Assembly: GCA_910584165.1 (NCBI GenBank)
Contig: CAJTZU010000006.1
Coordinates: 1-64,000, forward strand
DNA from: an uncultured Bacilli bacterium
GTDB taxonomy: Bacteria; Bacillota_I; Bacilli_A; RF39; UBA660
Direction of reading: 5' to 3'
DNA length: 64,000 nucleotides
The position numbers and the translations under genes are program-made. Below the pieces are notes generated by a model, which saw nothing but the letters and a program-made list of their open reading frames with translations, was not told where the DNA came from and did not search any database. Numbering within the stretch: position 1 is the first letter of the stretch; every line of letters starts with the position of its first letter. Positions 20,456-29,173 of this stretch are shown here, one piece after another.

Positions 20456-20806
20456 AAATATCAACAAAACCATTAATTCTTCTATCAGTAAATGCTTCTA
20501 CTGCTATTTTAGTTGCTTCCTCATCTGTTAAAATAGGAGCTTCTCTTTTTATGCTTAACGCGCGTTCTACCATAGTAGCATAATTTAGATTATTTTCCTA
20601 CAATAATCTACTAAAGACATTCCATTATATCTATAAAGAACTCTATCACGATGATCAATTACATACTTTGTTGCAGCATCTTCTGAAATTTCTGGATGTT
20701 TCTTAATATAAAGTCTTATACGTCTTCTTTGTGTTCCAACATTTAATCCATGCGATGCACAATAGTCATCTAGTGATATACCATCATATTTATACTTACT
20801 TCCCAT
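20447..20806 (-). pseudogene. HTH-like repeats 1-2, N-terminal fragment A
   Basis: The start is at 20806, with a plausible TATAAT-like region upstream. 20585-20806 encodes 73 aa: repeat 1 (YKYDGISLDDYCASHGLNVGTQ) and the beginning of repeat 2 (YRYNGMSLVDYCRK). The rest of repeat 2 (NNLNYATMVERALSIKREAP, then TDEEATKIAVEAFTDRRINGF) continues in another frame from about 20596 to 20447. Adding one A to the A4 run near 20594-20597 restores it. DYC codons lie at 20767 and 20608. Confidence 0.7.
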
Positions 20807-20847
20807 ATAACCTTCTAAAATTTATAGTTTGTATTATATCAAAATAA

Positions 20848-20872
20848 AAATGGAAAATCTATTCCATTTCTA
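20848..20872 (-). terminator. Intrinsic terminator after CYTH gene
   Basis: Minus-strand AAATGGA/TCCATTT followed by TTATTTT. Confidence 0.65.
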
Positions 20873-21481
20873 ATTTTCTTGGTAAAGACCTAAATGATAA
20901 GCTTCTATATTGTGCTCTTTTAAATATAGTTCTACATAACCAATAGATACTTTCTTATCTTCTTCTTGCAATAAATGATTTTCTTTCAATACACTTATTA
21001 GAATATCTTCATATTTTTTACCTTCTTCTTCTGTAATACTATCCTGTTCTACATCATACTCAATCTCTAAGAAATAGCCTAAATTATCAATCTCATCCAA
21101 TACCATTGTAATAGCGTCATCAATTTTATAAGTTCTACGTTTTTTTAAAATAGGAGCTAAAACGATAAGACTTTCTTGAAACTCTTCATAACTATTACAA
21201 GAAACCTCTAAGTTTAAATTTTGAAATACTTTCTCTATGTTTTCTGATGGAAAAGGAGAAAAAGAAAATCTTGTTTCCCTACAATAAAGATGAGTTAAAT
21301 CATTAGTACTTAGTTTAAAATCTATCTTTTCTTGATTTCGAATTCGCAAAAAGTTACCACTTCTTAATAAATCATAATTTGCTGTATCATAGTAAATATC
21401 TTTCTCTACTCTTTCCTCTACACAAGGAAATTCTACTTTTGGAAAACTTTTTAATTTATATTTCAATTCTACTTCTATCAT
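20870..21481 (-). CDS. CYTH domain phosphatase (triphosphate tunnel family)
   Basis: 203 aa starting with the diagnostic ExExK (IEVELKYK, residues 2-8). Further charged strands of the tunnel fold follow: DIYYDTANYDLLRSGNFLRIR, DFKLS, RRTYKID and VLDEIDNLGYFLEIEYDVE. CYTH enzymes hydrolyse triphosphate substrates (thiamine triphosphate, inorganic triphosphate) or make cAMP. The class IV cyclase and the phosphatase roles cannot be told apart here. The start lies 7 bp after the HD-domain gene's stop, so both form one operon. Confidence 0.85.
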   Translation of the reverse strand: MIEVELKYKLKSFPKVEFPCVEERVEKDIYYDTANYDLLRSGNFLRIRNQEKIDFKLSTNDLTHLYCRETRFSFSPFPSENIEKVFQNLNLEVSCNSYEEFQESLIVLAPILKKRRTYKIDDAITMVLDEIDNLGYFLEIEYDVEQDSITEEEGKKYEDILISVLKENHLLQEEDKKVSIGYVELYLKEHNIEAYHLGLYQEN

Positions 21482-21487
21482 ATTACC

Positions 21488-22189
21488 CTACTTTCTTTTA
21501 TATACATATCCTTGATATGAATTTCTGTCTTCAAATTTTTCTAACTTTCCATCAATATAAAATTCTACTTGTAATCCTAAAGAATTGGCTATAAAAGTTG
21601 GAACATCAATAGATTTGGGAATCATGTATAAGCCACTTTTTCCATCCTTAGAAGAAAGCTCATAAAAAATTTTTAATGTCTTATTTTGAATAGTAACATC
21701 ATATTTTTTTATCAATTGTATAGGAGAAGATGTTCCTAAAGTACGCCTTTCACACATATCTACTTTATCAGCAACTGCCAAAAAAGAACCAATAATAGAA
21801 GTAGCATTTGCTCCACTCCCATGGGTAGATATAGCACTTTTTATCTCCTCTATTTCTTTTTCTGTTAAAAAGTTTAATCTTTTTAAAAAAGAAGAAGCAA
21901 GTTCGCTGCCATTTTCAGCATGATTTTTTTTACCATAAATCATACCAATATCATGAACTAAACCAGATACATATCCAAGAAAAGAAGTTCTTTCATCCAT
22001 ACCATACTCTTTTAATAACGTATAGGTGGTATTTGCTACTCTATCCATGTGATTTTTTCCATGATCCAGTGCGACTTGATTATTAGATGGTGATGAATTG
22101 GCAAATTCTGTTTCTATTTCAGAGATTTTTGCCATCCACTCTAGATATTCTGAATCATTTGTTATTTTTTGCTTTATTTCCTCTAACAT
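21488..22189 (-). CDS. HD-domain phosphohydrolase
   Basis: 233 aa. The metal-binding set is visible: DHGKNHMDRV (first His), GLVHDIGMIYGKKNHAENG (HD plus further His) and a distal Asp in GSFLAVADKVDMCE. The C-terminal third is a beta-rich extension. Such enzymes cleave phosphomonoesters or nucleotides; the substrate is unknown. It is followed by the CYTH gene 7 bp on, another phosphate-hydrolysing fold, so the pair may act on linked substrates. Confidence 0.85.
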   Translation of the reverse strand: MLEEIKQKITNDSEYLEWMAKISEIETEFANSSPSNNQVALDHGKNHMDRVANTTYTLLKEYGMDERTSFLGYVSGLVHDIGMIYGKKNHAENGSELASSFLKRLNFLTEKEIEEIKSAISTHGSGANATSIIGSFLAVADKVDMCERRTLGTSSPIQLIKKYDVTIQNKTLKIFYELSSKDGKSGLYMIPKSIDVPTFIANSLGLQVEFYIDGKLEKFEDRNSYQGYVYKRK

Positions 22190-22220
22190 AAAACCACCAA
22201 CATTACCATTATAACAAAAA

Positions 22221-22254
22221 AAAGAATGGATGAAAATAATTCCACCATTCTTTT
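22221..22254 (-). terminator. Intrinsic terminator after nfnB
   Basis: Minus-strand AAAGAATGG...TCCATTCTTT followed by a long T-run. Confidence 0.75.
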
Positions 22255-23605
22255 AACCTTCTAAATATTCCATGATTTCAGCGGCACCCTTTTTACCAGC
22301 TTCCATAGCAAGAATTACTGTTGCAGCACCTGTTACAGCATCTCCCCCAGCAAATACTCCTTTTTCACTTGTTTTTGTACCATCTACAATAATTAAGTTT
22401 CTTTCATTTCTTTCTACTTTAGAATCTGTTGTAGCAAGGTCATTCGCAGATGTTCCAAGTGCCATAACAATAGTATCGCAATTCATAATAGTATGACTAT
22501 CTGGTATTTCTCTTACAGATTTTCTACCATCTGATTCTCCAGCATACTCCATAGCAATTAGTTCTACTCCTGTTACATGATTATCCTCATCTTTTAAAAT
22601 ACGAGTAGGATTCTTTAAGGTATCAAAGATGATTCCTTCTTCCATAGCATGTTCTACTTCTGCTTTTCTAGCAGGCATCTCATCCATATCACGTCTATAA
22701 ACAATGTGTACTTCGATACCTAAACGTCTTAAACTACGAGCAGCATCCATAGCAACGTTTCCACCACCTACTACAACTGCTACTTTAGAGTCTTTAACTG
22801 GTGTCATAGCATCTTTTTTATACGCATTCATTAAATTAATACGAGTCAATACTTCATTGGCAGAAAATACTTCATTTGCATTCTCATTTTCTATTCCCAT
22901 AAATTTAGGAAGGCCTGCTCCAGTACCTAAATAAATGGCATCATATTCTTCTTGTAAATCTTCTAAACCTAAACTTTTTCCTATAACAGCATTTAGTTCT
23001 ACTTTTACACCTAATTTCTTCAAAGAATCTACTTCTTCTTCTACAATCTTTTTAGGTAAACGAAATTCAGGAATTCCATAAGTAAGTACTCCCCCTGCTT
23101 TATGTAACGCTTCAAAGATGGTTACTTCATAACCATTTTTAGCAAGTTCCCCTGCGCAAGATAAGCCACTTGGGCCTGCTCCAATAACGGCTACTTTCTT
23201 ATTTTTCTTAACAATTTCTTTTGTTAACGATAAATGATTTTCTCGAGCATAATCCGCAACATAACGCTCTAGTGCGCCAATTGAAATGGCATCTCCTTTA
23301 AAACCTTTGATACACATTGCCTCACACTGTTTTTCTTGTGGACAAACTCTACCACAAACAGCAGGTAAACTAGAAGATGCTTGAATAACTTCATACGCTT
23401 TTTGCATATCATTTTCTTTGATAGCTTCAATAAATTCAGGAATGCGAATATTAACTGGGCATCCTTTTACACATCTTGGATTCGCACAATTAAGACAACG
23501 ACTAGCTTCTTTTTTTGCTTCTTCCTCTGTATAACCTAAAGCTACTTCTTCAAAATTATGAGTGCGGGTATCAGCATCCGCAATACGCATATGTACTTTT
23601 TCCAT
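22253..23605 (-). CDS. NADPH-binding subunit NfnB / glutamate synthase small-chain type
   Basis: 450 aa. The N-terminal cysteine clusters (CLNCANPRCVKGCP and CGRVCPQEKQCEAMC, residues 37-100) bind [4Fe-4S]. Then come an FAD Rossmann fold (VAVIGAGPSGLSCAGELAK) and an NADP fold (VAVVVGGGNVAMDAARSLRRLG). Alone it would be called a GltD-like subunit, but with the partner gene directly upstream and no large GltB subunit, NfnB of the NADH-dependent ferredoxin:NADP oxidoreductase fits best. This enzyme bifurcates electrons in anaerobes. Its ATG overlaps the nfnA stop by 1 bp (TAATG). Confidence 0.85.
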   Translation of the reverse strand: MEKVHMRIADADTRTHNFEEVALGYTEEEAKKEASRCLNCANPRCVKGCPVNIRIPEFIEAIKENDMQKAYEVIQASSSLPAVCGRVCPQEKQCEAMCIKGFKGDAISIGALERYVADYARENHLSLTKEIVKKNKKVAVIGAGPSGLSCAGELAKNGYEVTIFEALHKAGGVLTYGIPEFRLPKKIVEEEVDSLKKLGVKVELNAVIGKSLGLEDLQEEYDAIYLGTGAGLPKFMGIENENANEVFSANEVLTRINLMNAYKKDAMTPVKDSKVAVVVGGGNVAMDAARSLRRLGIEVHIVYRRDMDEMPARKAEVEHAMEEGIIFDTLKNPTRILKDEDNHVTGVELIAMEYAGESDGRKSVREIPDSHTIMNCDTIVMALGTSANDLATTDSKVERNERNLIIVDGTKTSEKGVFAGGDAVTGAATVILAMEAGKKGAAEIMEYLEG

Positions 23606-24468
23606 TATTTATCACCACAATTTCCGCAACCGCCATGATGAGTACTACCCTCTTCCATCATGAGTTTCTTTCTACCTTCCTCTGTCTTATAAATACTCAT
23701 TCTTTTTAAAGCATTATCGAAATCTACTTTATGACCATCAAATTCTGGTCCATCTACACAAGCAAATTTTACTTTGCCATCAACAAGTAGTCTACAAGCT
23801 CCACACATACCAGTACCATCTACCATAATAGGATTCATACTAACGATAGTTTTAATTCCTAATTCTTTAGTATATAACGCTACAAACTTCATCATGATAA
23901 CTGGTCCAATCGCTACACAATAATCATATTTCTTATCTAGTTTCTTCATCATATCCGTTACATTTCCCTGATTACCATAACTTCCATCATCCGTTGTGAT
24001 ATAAAGATTATTACATACTTTTTTAGTCTCTTCTTCAATAACAATAATATCTTTTGTTCTAGCACCATAGATAATATCTACATCTACTCCACGACTAGTT
24101 AAATATTTTGCTTGTGGATAAACGGGGGCAATTCCAACACCACCTGCTACAAATAGAATTTTCTTATCTAAGATATCATCATTTTCCATTAAGATAGATG
24201 GATTACCAAGTGGACCTGCTACTGAAAATAAACTATCTGTTACCTCAGTTAATTCCATCGTAGATGCCCCTATTACTTGATAAATTAAACTTAATATTCC
24301 AGTTTCTCTATCATAATCATAGATTGTTAATGGAATCCGTTCAGATGGCTCATAAGCCATTACAATAACAAACTGTCCTGGTAAACATTTCTTAACAACT
24401 AATGGAGCTTCCACTTCTAATAAATAGACATCTTTTCCAATACATTCATTTTTCCTAACTCTATACAT
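23605..24468 (-). CDS. NfnA-like FAD/[2Fe-2S] subunit (sulfide dehydrogenase / ferredoxin-NADP reductase type)
   Basis: About 287 aa: FAD-binding barrel (ERIPLTIYDYD), NAD-binding domain (ILFVAGGVGIAPVYPQ, AIGPVIMMKF) and a [2Fe-2S] motif GTGMCGACRLLVDGKVKFACVDGPEFDGHKVDF. The C-terminus ends in HHGGCGNCGDK, a further Cys/His group. It pairs with NfnB to transfer electrons between NADH, ferredoxin and NADP. The start at 24468 is chosen because GGTGAGG precedes it; the longer frame to 24513 has no ribosome site. Confidence 0.87.
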   Translation of the reverse strand: MYRVRKNECIGKDVYLLEVEAPLVVKKCLPGQFVIVMAYEPSERIPLTIYDYDRETGILSLIYQVIGASTMELTEVTDSLFSVAGPLGNPSILMENDDILDKKILFVAGGVGIAPVYPQAKYLTSRGVDVDIIYGARTKDIIVIEEETKKVCNNLYITTDDGSYGNQGNVTDMMKKLDKKYDYCVAIGPVIMMKFVALYTKELGIKTIVSMNPIMVDGTGMCGACRLLVDGKVKFACVDGPEFDGHKVDFDNALKRMSIYKTEEGRKKLMMEEGSTHHGGCGNCGDK

Positions 24469-24517
24469 ATCCTCACCTATTATCAGTATACAAGATAATA
24501 AAAAGGAATGCAATCAA

Positions 24518-24538
24518 AAAAAGCCAGTATTAGCTTTC
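24518..24538 (-). terminator. Intrinsic terminator after M29 gene
   Basis: Minus-strand AAAGCTA/TGGCTTT stem, loop ATAC, followed by T residues. Confidence 0.6.
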
Positions 24539-25747
24539 TTTTAAAACAAAGTTTCCATTTTCAAAAACAGTATATTCTTCTCCATCCCAAGTAGTTCCTA
24601 CTATTGTTAAATCAGAAGTACCTACCATAAAATCTGTATGAACGTTAGAATGATTAACGCCTTTTTCTAATAATTCTTCGCGAGACATATTCTCGCCATT
24701 TTCATAACATTTTGGGAATCCATCCCCGATTGCTAAATGGCAAGATGCATTTTCATCATATAAAGTCTCATAGAAAACAATATTCATGTTAGAAATAGGA
24801 GAATCATAATCCACTAATGCTACTTCTCCTAAATAACAAGAATTATCATCCGTTGCTACCATATTGTCTAATATTTCTTTTCCCTTTTCTGCATTAATCT
24901 CTACTATTTTTCCATCTTCTAAACGGAAAGAAAAATTCTCAATTAAAGATCCACCATATACGAGTGGTCTTGCACTATAAATAGTACCATTAACACCTGT
25001 TCTAAGAGGAGTTGTAAATACTTCTTCTGTTGGCATGTTAACAATTAAGGGACCATCCCCTGCTCCACACCATACATGATTTTTAGGTAATTCTATTACC
25101 AAATCAGTTCCTAAATCATTTGTATAATGAAGATAACGGAAATGATAGTTATTTAACAAACAACTTTTCTTATGACTTAATCTCGTCTTTTCATTCCATG
25201 CTTCAATAGGATTATCTTCATATACCAAACAACATTTAAAAATAGCATCCCATGTCAACTCTAAAGCATTCTCTTTATCAGGAAATACTTGTTTTGCGTA
25301 TTCTTCTGTTGCAACGATTGAAATACACCATGGTACATCATCTGTACTTTGACGTTTTTTATAATAAGGTCGTGATGCTCTAAACTGATGAGAGGTAATA
25401 GATATTTTTTCGCTTGGAATATCTTTCATCATTTCTGGCGCATCAGAATAAAGCATTAAGAAAGCTGCATCCTTTTTAGCATATTCATCAAATATTTTCT
25501 TATTCCAAAAAGAACTTTCTAATAAATCTTCTTTTTCTAAGTGAAGTAATTGTTCTCTCTTTAACCCATTATCTTCCCAATCAAAATAAATATCTGTAAC
25601 ACCTAGTTCATAAGCCCTATTAGTTAAGACTTGAATAAAATCAATTGCTTTAATAGGTGCAGAAATAAGAAGTGGTCTGATTCTTTCTTTTAAATTCAAA
25701 CAACGTATTAGTAATAAATCTGCATATTTTATAAAATTCTCATTCAT
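24530..25747 (-). CDS. M29 family aminopeptidase (AmpS/PepS type)
   Basis: 405 aa, the normal length. Family features: N-terminal FIKYADLLLIRCLNLKERIRPLLISAPI, the middle segment FSFRLEDGKIVEINAEKG, and metal-site motifs GEVALVDYDSPISNMNIVFYETLYDENASCHLAIGDGFP and SNVHTDFMVGTSDLTIVG with conserved Glu, His and Asp. It is a cytoplasmic metal-dependent exopeptidase with broad specificity. It has its own GGTG ribosome site and stands between the nfn pair and the deformylase. Confidence 0.92.
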   Translation of the reverse strand: MNENFIKYADLLLIRCLNLKERIRPLLISAPIKAIDFIQVLTNRAYELGVTDIYFDWEDNGLKREQLLHLEKEDLLESSFWNKKIFDEYAKKDAAFLMLYSDAPEMMKDIPSEKISITSHQFRASRPYYKKRQSTDDVPWCISIVATEEYAKQVFPDKENALELTWDAIFKCCLVYEDNPIEAWNEKTRLSHKKSCLLNNYHFRYLHYTNDLGTDLVIELPKNHVWCGAGDGPLIVNMPTEEVFTTPLRTGVNGTIYSARPLVYGGSLIENFSFRLEDGKIVEINAEKGKEILDNMVATDDNSCYLGEVALVDYDSPISNMNIVFYETLYDENASCHLAIGDGFPKCYENGENMSREELLEKGVNHSNVHTDFMVGTSDLTIVGTTWDGEEYTVFENGNFVLKES

Positions 25748-25814
25748 AGTTTCACCATCCTTTTTTAGTATACCATATTCTAGCTAGAAATTTGTCAAAA
25801 GAAAAAAGATTTTA

Positions 25815-26393
25815 TTATCCCTTTTTCTTTTCTTCTAATAAAGTTTGATAGTTACCAGTTTTAGAAAAAATTTCATAACCATGCTTTTTTCTAAACTCTT
25901 TTCTCTCTTCTTTTTCCATCTGTAAAACTTCTTCTGCTACATCAATATGAAGAATACCATTTAAATGATCATATTCATGCGATAAAACTGTTGCTTCAAA
26001 TCCTTCAAAAATAGATTTCTGCTTTTCCCCAAACTCATCTACATATTCTATTTCTATTTTATAAGGTCTTAAAACTCTTCCCATATTGTTTAGACAACTA
26101 GCGCAAGCCTCCCAATATTCTGTTAAACCAATTCTTTTTGTAATTACGGGATTAATTAAAATTCTTCTCTCATTATGTTCTTGATCTTCCAAATTATCGA
26201 TATCTGTATTTTTTAGGTAAATGATTCTCTTTTGAATACCTATCTGTACTGCTGCCATAGCAAGCACTTCATGTTCTAAACAGAATTCTTCTAATACTTC
26301 AATCTCTTTTTGATAACTATCCTTTGTAAAATCTACTTCTTTTGATCTGGTTCTTAAAAATTTTTCATGATTTAATATTGTATAGGCTTCCAT
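25815..26393 (-). CDS. Peptide deformylase-like protein with divergent motifs
   Basis: About 192 aa. The zinc motif HEYDHLNGIL (HExxH) is intact. Motif 2 reads EACASCL instead of EGCLS; alignment up to RPYKI keeps the metal-binding Cys. Motif 1 reads VLAMAAVQIG instead of GxGLAAPQ, losing both glycines. It probably still removes N-formyl groups or is a specialised paralogue. The start at 26393 has GGTGAT; the longer reading to 26426 lacks support. Whether another, canonical def gene exists is not visible here. Confidence 0.8.
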   Translation of the reverse strand: MEAYTILNHEKFLRTRSKEVDFTKDSYQKEIEVLEEFCLEHEVLAMAAVQIGIQKRIIYLKNTDIDNLEDQEHNERRILINPVITKRIGLTEYWEACASCLNNMGRVLRPYKIEIEYVDEFGEKQKSIFEGFEATVLSHEYDHLNGILHIDVAEEVLQMEKEERKEFRKKHGYEIFSKTGNYQTLLEEKKKG

Positions 26394-26430
26394 ACTATCA
26401 CCACACTCATTATACCATATTATCAACTAA

Positions 26431-26455
26431 AAAAGCATTGTTAATCAATGCTTTC
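26431..26455 (-). terminator. Intrinsic terminator after HIT gene
   Basis: Minus-strand AAAGCATTG/CAATGCTTT with a 5-nt loop, then T residues. Confidence 0.8.
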
Positions 26456-26457
26456 CC

Positions 26458-26961
26458 TTAATGATATCTCTCTTTTATCTTAGCGATAGTTTCTAATACT
26501 TCCTCTTTATCCTTAGCAGTAGCATTACTACGTAGATATTCACAGATATCTCTTACATAAGAAACACCCTTTCCAAATTTTTCAACCATCCAGGCTTGAT
26601 TTGGAAAAATCCATACATGGAAATGTTTTGAGCGTTCCTCCTGTACAAGAGTTATCTCATTCGTAATTCCTAATTCTTTTAAAATAGAAATACTCTTACT
26701 AATAATTTCTATTAATCTATGCTGTTCTTCTATCGACAGTTCTGTAATAGAATTAATATGTTTTTTTACATTTACAATTAAAAATCCTTTTAATGGTATT
26801 TCTGGGTCTCCCGCTAGAAAAAATAAACCATCTTCATAAATAATCCCTCCTGGTGGAATTATTTTTTTACTTGTAATATCACAACCTAAACATTCAAATT
26901 GATAATGATTACCTAAAAAGTCAGTCATCTCTCTAGAATTTCCTATTAAATTTTCATTCAT
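26458..26961 (-). CDS. HIT-like nucleotide hydrolase/transferase
   Basis: 167 aa. The histidine-triad motif appears as KHFHVWIFPNQAW (H-x-H-x-x rather than HxHxHxx), preceded by GGIIYEDGLFFLAGDPEIPLKGFLIVNVKKHINSITELS, the HIT entry strands and helix. The early Cys pair ECLGCDI is the usual location of a zinc ligand in some members. The last His of the triad is replaced by Trp/Ile, so activity may be altered. GGGTGAT precedes the ATG. It is 11 bp from the DUF2000 gene, in an operon. Confidence 0.75.
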   Translation of the reverse strand: MNENLIGNSREMTDFLGNHYQFECLGCDITSKKIIPPGGIIYEDGLFFLAGDPEIPLKGFLIVNVKKHINSITELSIEEQHRLIEIISKSISILKELGITNEITLVQEERSKHFHVWIFPNQAWMVEKFGKGVSYVRDICEYLRSNATAKDKEEVLETIAKIKERYH

Positions 26962-26971
26962 TTTATCACCC

Positions 26972-27400
26972 TTATTCTAGTTTCCATAATTGGAATTTTC
27001 CAGTTATCTCATTGACATCTTTAGTATTTCCATAAATAATAGCTCCTAAATATTCTAAATTTTCTTCTTCTTTAGATGCTACAGCAGAAACTAACTCCTC
27101 ATCAGTTCTTGTTTCTAACATTTCTTTCGGATAATCTGCTACTAATAAATTAGGATTACTTTTTGCCTTTTCGATAGCGCTTCTTAATTTACTAGCTTTT
27201 ACTTTTGTAATAATAAATGGGAACTTACTAATTCCTAAATGCTCCTTATTTGATTTATCTAGTAAAATAGTTTTTCCCATAATTTCACTATCCGAATATT
27301 TACCAATAGAAATTGATAAATGCCCTATTACATTTAAGGCAACAGGTGCCTCTACGTTGGTTGCTATAATTCCAACAATTTTTTTATCTTCATAATTCAT
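26972..27400 (-). CDS. DUF2000 family protein
   Basis: 142 aa matching DUF2000 (PTH2-like fold): VGIIATNVEAPVALNVIGHLSISIG at the N-terminus and FPFIITKVKASKLRSAIEKAK in the middle. The function is unknown; the fold resembles peptidyl-tRNA hydrolase 2. A strong AAGGAGG site precedes the ATG. It forms an operon with the HIT gene. Confidence 0.8.
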   Translation of the reverse strand: MNYEDKKIVGIIATNVEAPVALNVIGHLSISIGKYSDSEIMGKTILLDKSNKEHLGISKFPFIITKVKASKLRSAIEKAKSNPNLLVADYPKEMLETRTDEELVSAVASKEEENLEYLGAIIYGNTKDVNEITGKFQLWKLE

Positions 27401-27422
27401 AAATTTCCTCCTTCATTTTAAT

Positions 27423-27509
27423 TTAAAATAAAGGAGTTAATACATTTTCTAATACTTCAATTTTCGCCCATAGTTCTGCACCATGCATTTTCCTTGGATA
27501 TTTAAGCAT
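27423..27509 (-). CDS. Very small ORF, 28 aa
   Basis: MLKYPRKMHGAELWAKIEVL then ENVLTPLF. GGGAG lies 6 nt upstream of the ATG, it sits between the transglutaminase-like gene and DUF2000, and the codon use is normal. No family is known. It could be a short peptide or a leader for the DUF2000-HIT operon. Confidence 0.4.
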   Translation of the reverse strand: MLKYPRKMHGAELWAKIEVLENVLTPLF

Positions 27510-27530
27510 AATTTTCTCCCATCTTTTTTA

Positions 27531-28466
27531 TTATTTCCATCCTAAAGAAGGAACAAGACAACTTGATTTTAAATCTTTTGAAAGTTTATAGGAATACATA
27601 TCATAATATAAATCAACCATTTCGGGAGTTACCTCATGCATTTCATAATTTCCATCTGGCATCTTTTTATAAGCAAAATAATGAGTAACCCTGCCAACAG
27701 TTATTTGATGAACAGCAATATAAATACTTTTATCTTTATTATAAAAATAAACATTTTGCATCAAATGCCCGTCCCCTAAAAATAATTTTAATAAAGCTTG
27801 GACATATTTTGATCCTATTACATATCCTGTATTAACTTTTAAAATATTAATAAGTTCTCCAACTTTTTGATAAACATAATAAGAGAATTCTTCCGTAGAA
27901 TGACATACCTTTTTAATTTCTTCTAATTCTACTTTCAACTTTTCAATAAGAGCTTCTACATTCATATCTTTTTGATAAATATCTTCTGATACATAAGAAA
28001 AATCATATTTTTCTTCGTAAGATGTTTTTGATAGTTGACAATTATAATAGGTATCTAAGCCATATTTAATACCAATCATATCTGTATAAGAAGCAGTCAA
28101 ATCCGCCTTATAAACTCTACCATTAAAAAAAACTTCAACATAAGCATGAGCTGGCTTTTTAATAGTAGAGTTTCCATTTGTTACTTCTTCCTCAATATAT
28201 TTTACTCTTGATACAATATGAAAAGCATGTAATAATTCATTATATAAAACAGCCCATGAAAAACAAGTAATATCAAAATCGGTAACATTTCTAATATCGA
28301 TTTTCTTTTTTCGTAAATTTTCTCTTTCCTCTAAGGAAGAAAATATCCATAAAGGATCATACTCAAATAATTCACCCGTTCTTTTATAAATATATTGCGC
28401 GATTTTAAGTTTATCTGTTATACCTAAAGAAAATATTTCCTGTTTTAATGTCTCCAATAAATTCAT
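27531..28466 (-). CDS. Transglutaminase-like cysteine protein
   Basis: About 311 aa. A Cys-His-Asp triad in transglutaminase order is visible: NVTDFDITCFSWAVLYNELL (Cys), KKPAHAYVEVFFNGRVYKADLTASY (His, then Asp). A helical C-terminal part follows. No signal peptide, so probably cytoplasmic. The start at 28466 has AAGGGG 7 nt upstream; the longer reading to 28520 does not. Substrate unknown. It neighbours another unrecognised protein at 28536. Confidence 0.65.
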   Translation of the reverse strand: MNLLETLKQEIFSLGITDKLKIAQYIYKRTGELFEYDPLWIFSSLEERENLRKKKIDIRNVTDFDITCFSWAVLYNELLHAFHIVSRVKYIEEEVTNGNSTIKKPAHAYVEVFFNGRVYKADLTASYTDMIGIKYGLDTYYNCQLSKTSYEEKYDFSYVSEDIYQKDMNVEALIEKLKVELEEIKKVCHSTEEFSYYVYQKVGELINILKVNTGYVIGSKYVQALLKLFLGDGHLMQNVYFYNKDKSIYIAVHQITVGRVTHYFAYKKMPDGNYEMHEVTPEMVDLYYDMYSYKLSKDLKSSCLVPSLGWK

Positions 28467-28535
28467 ACAATCCCCTTCTTTATTCGGTCGTATTTTAGCA
28501 AATTTTAAATTTTTTGTCAAAATGAAACCAATACT

Positions 28536-29090
28536 CTAATAATGTGTTCTCAATTCATATATTACAATTTCTTCCTTATTTATTCCAACTTTTTTATTGA
28601 ATAAGGAAAATTCAACAATCACATCCATTAGTCCATGCGAAGTAATATACTGATAAAGAAAATCAAAGTTTGGAATCTTATTTAACTCTTTATCAAATAT
28701 ATCCGTTTTTAAGTTAAAAGTGGGATTTTGAGTAGCATCCCTTACAGAAAAAGTAGACTCTGTAGATAAAATCATATACACTTCTCCATTAGATAAAAAT
28801 TCTATTTCCCCAACTAATAGTTGATTATCGGCATAATTAGCAGAGCTTACATTGATAGAAAAAATTTTATATTCTTTTATTTCCTCTAAAACCTGATTAT
28901 AAGATACTTTTAATTTAAACTCGCCACCTGCCCTTGTTTTATCTCTAATCGCATAATAAGGAACAGAATAATTCTCTAAAAATTCTTGTACCTTTTTTTC
29001 TTCCCCTTTGTAAAATAATTGTTCTGGAAATTTATTTAAGTTTAATTCATTAATTACTTCTATGCTTTGTAACTTATTTTCTATTTTCAT
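28536..29090 (-). CDS. Hypothetical protein
   Basis: About 184 aa starting MKIENKLQSIEVINELNLNKFPEQLFYKG, with AGGAGTAAGG before it. Mixed alpha/beta pattern with VSYNQVLEEIKEYKIFSINVSSANYAD in the middle and FLYQYITSHGLMDVIVEFSL near the end. No signal, membrane segment or known motif. It lies directly upstream of the transglutaminase-like gene (70 bp) in the same direction. Confidence 0.6.
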   Translation of the reverse strand: MKIENKLQSIEVINELNLNKFPEQLFYKGEEKKVQEFLENYSVPYYAIRDKTRAGGEFKLKVSYNQVLEEIKEYKIFSINVSSANYADNQLLVGEIEFLSNGEVYMILSTESTFSVRDATQNPTFNLKTDIFDKELNKIPNFDFLYQYITSHGLMDVIVEFSLFNKKVGINKEEIVIYELRTHY

Positions 29091-29138
29091 TATCCTTACT
29101 CCTATTAATACTTTATCATATTTAAAAACATAATAAAA

Positions 29139-29163
29139 CTCGAACTTTAATAAGTTCGAGCTA
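29139..29163 (-). terminator. Terminator of the tRNA-Ala transcript
   Basis: Minus-strand CTCGAACTT/AAGTTCGAG with a 4-nt loop followed by TTTTATT, 11 nt past the tRNA CCA. Confidence 0.85.
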
Positions 29164-29173
29164 TTTAACAATC

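Noticed and set aside
22253..23605. Glutamate synthase small subunit
   Set aside because: No large subunit is nearby, and the NfnA-like partner directly upstream fits the bifurcating oxidoreductase better, although GltD homology is real.
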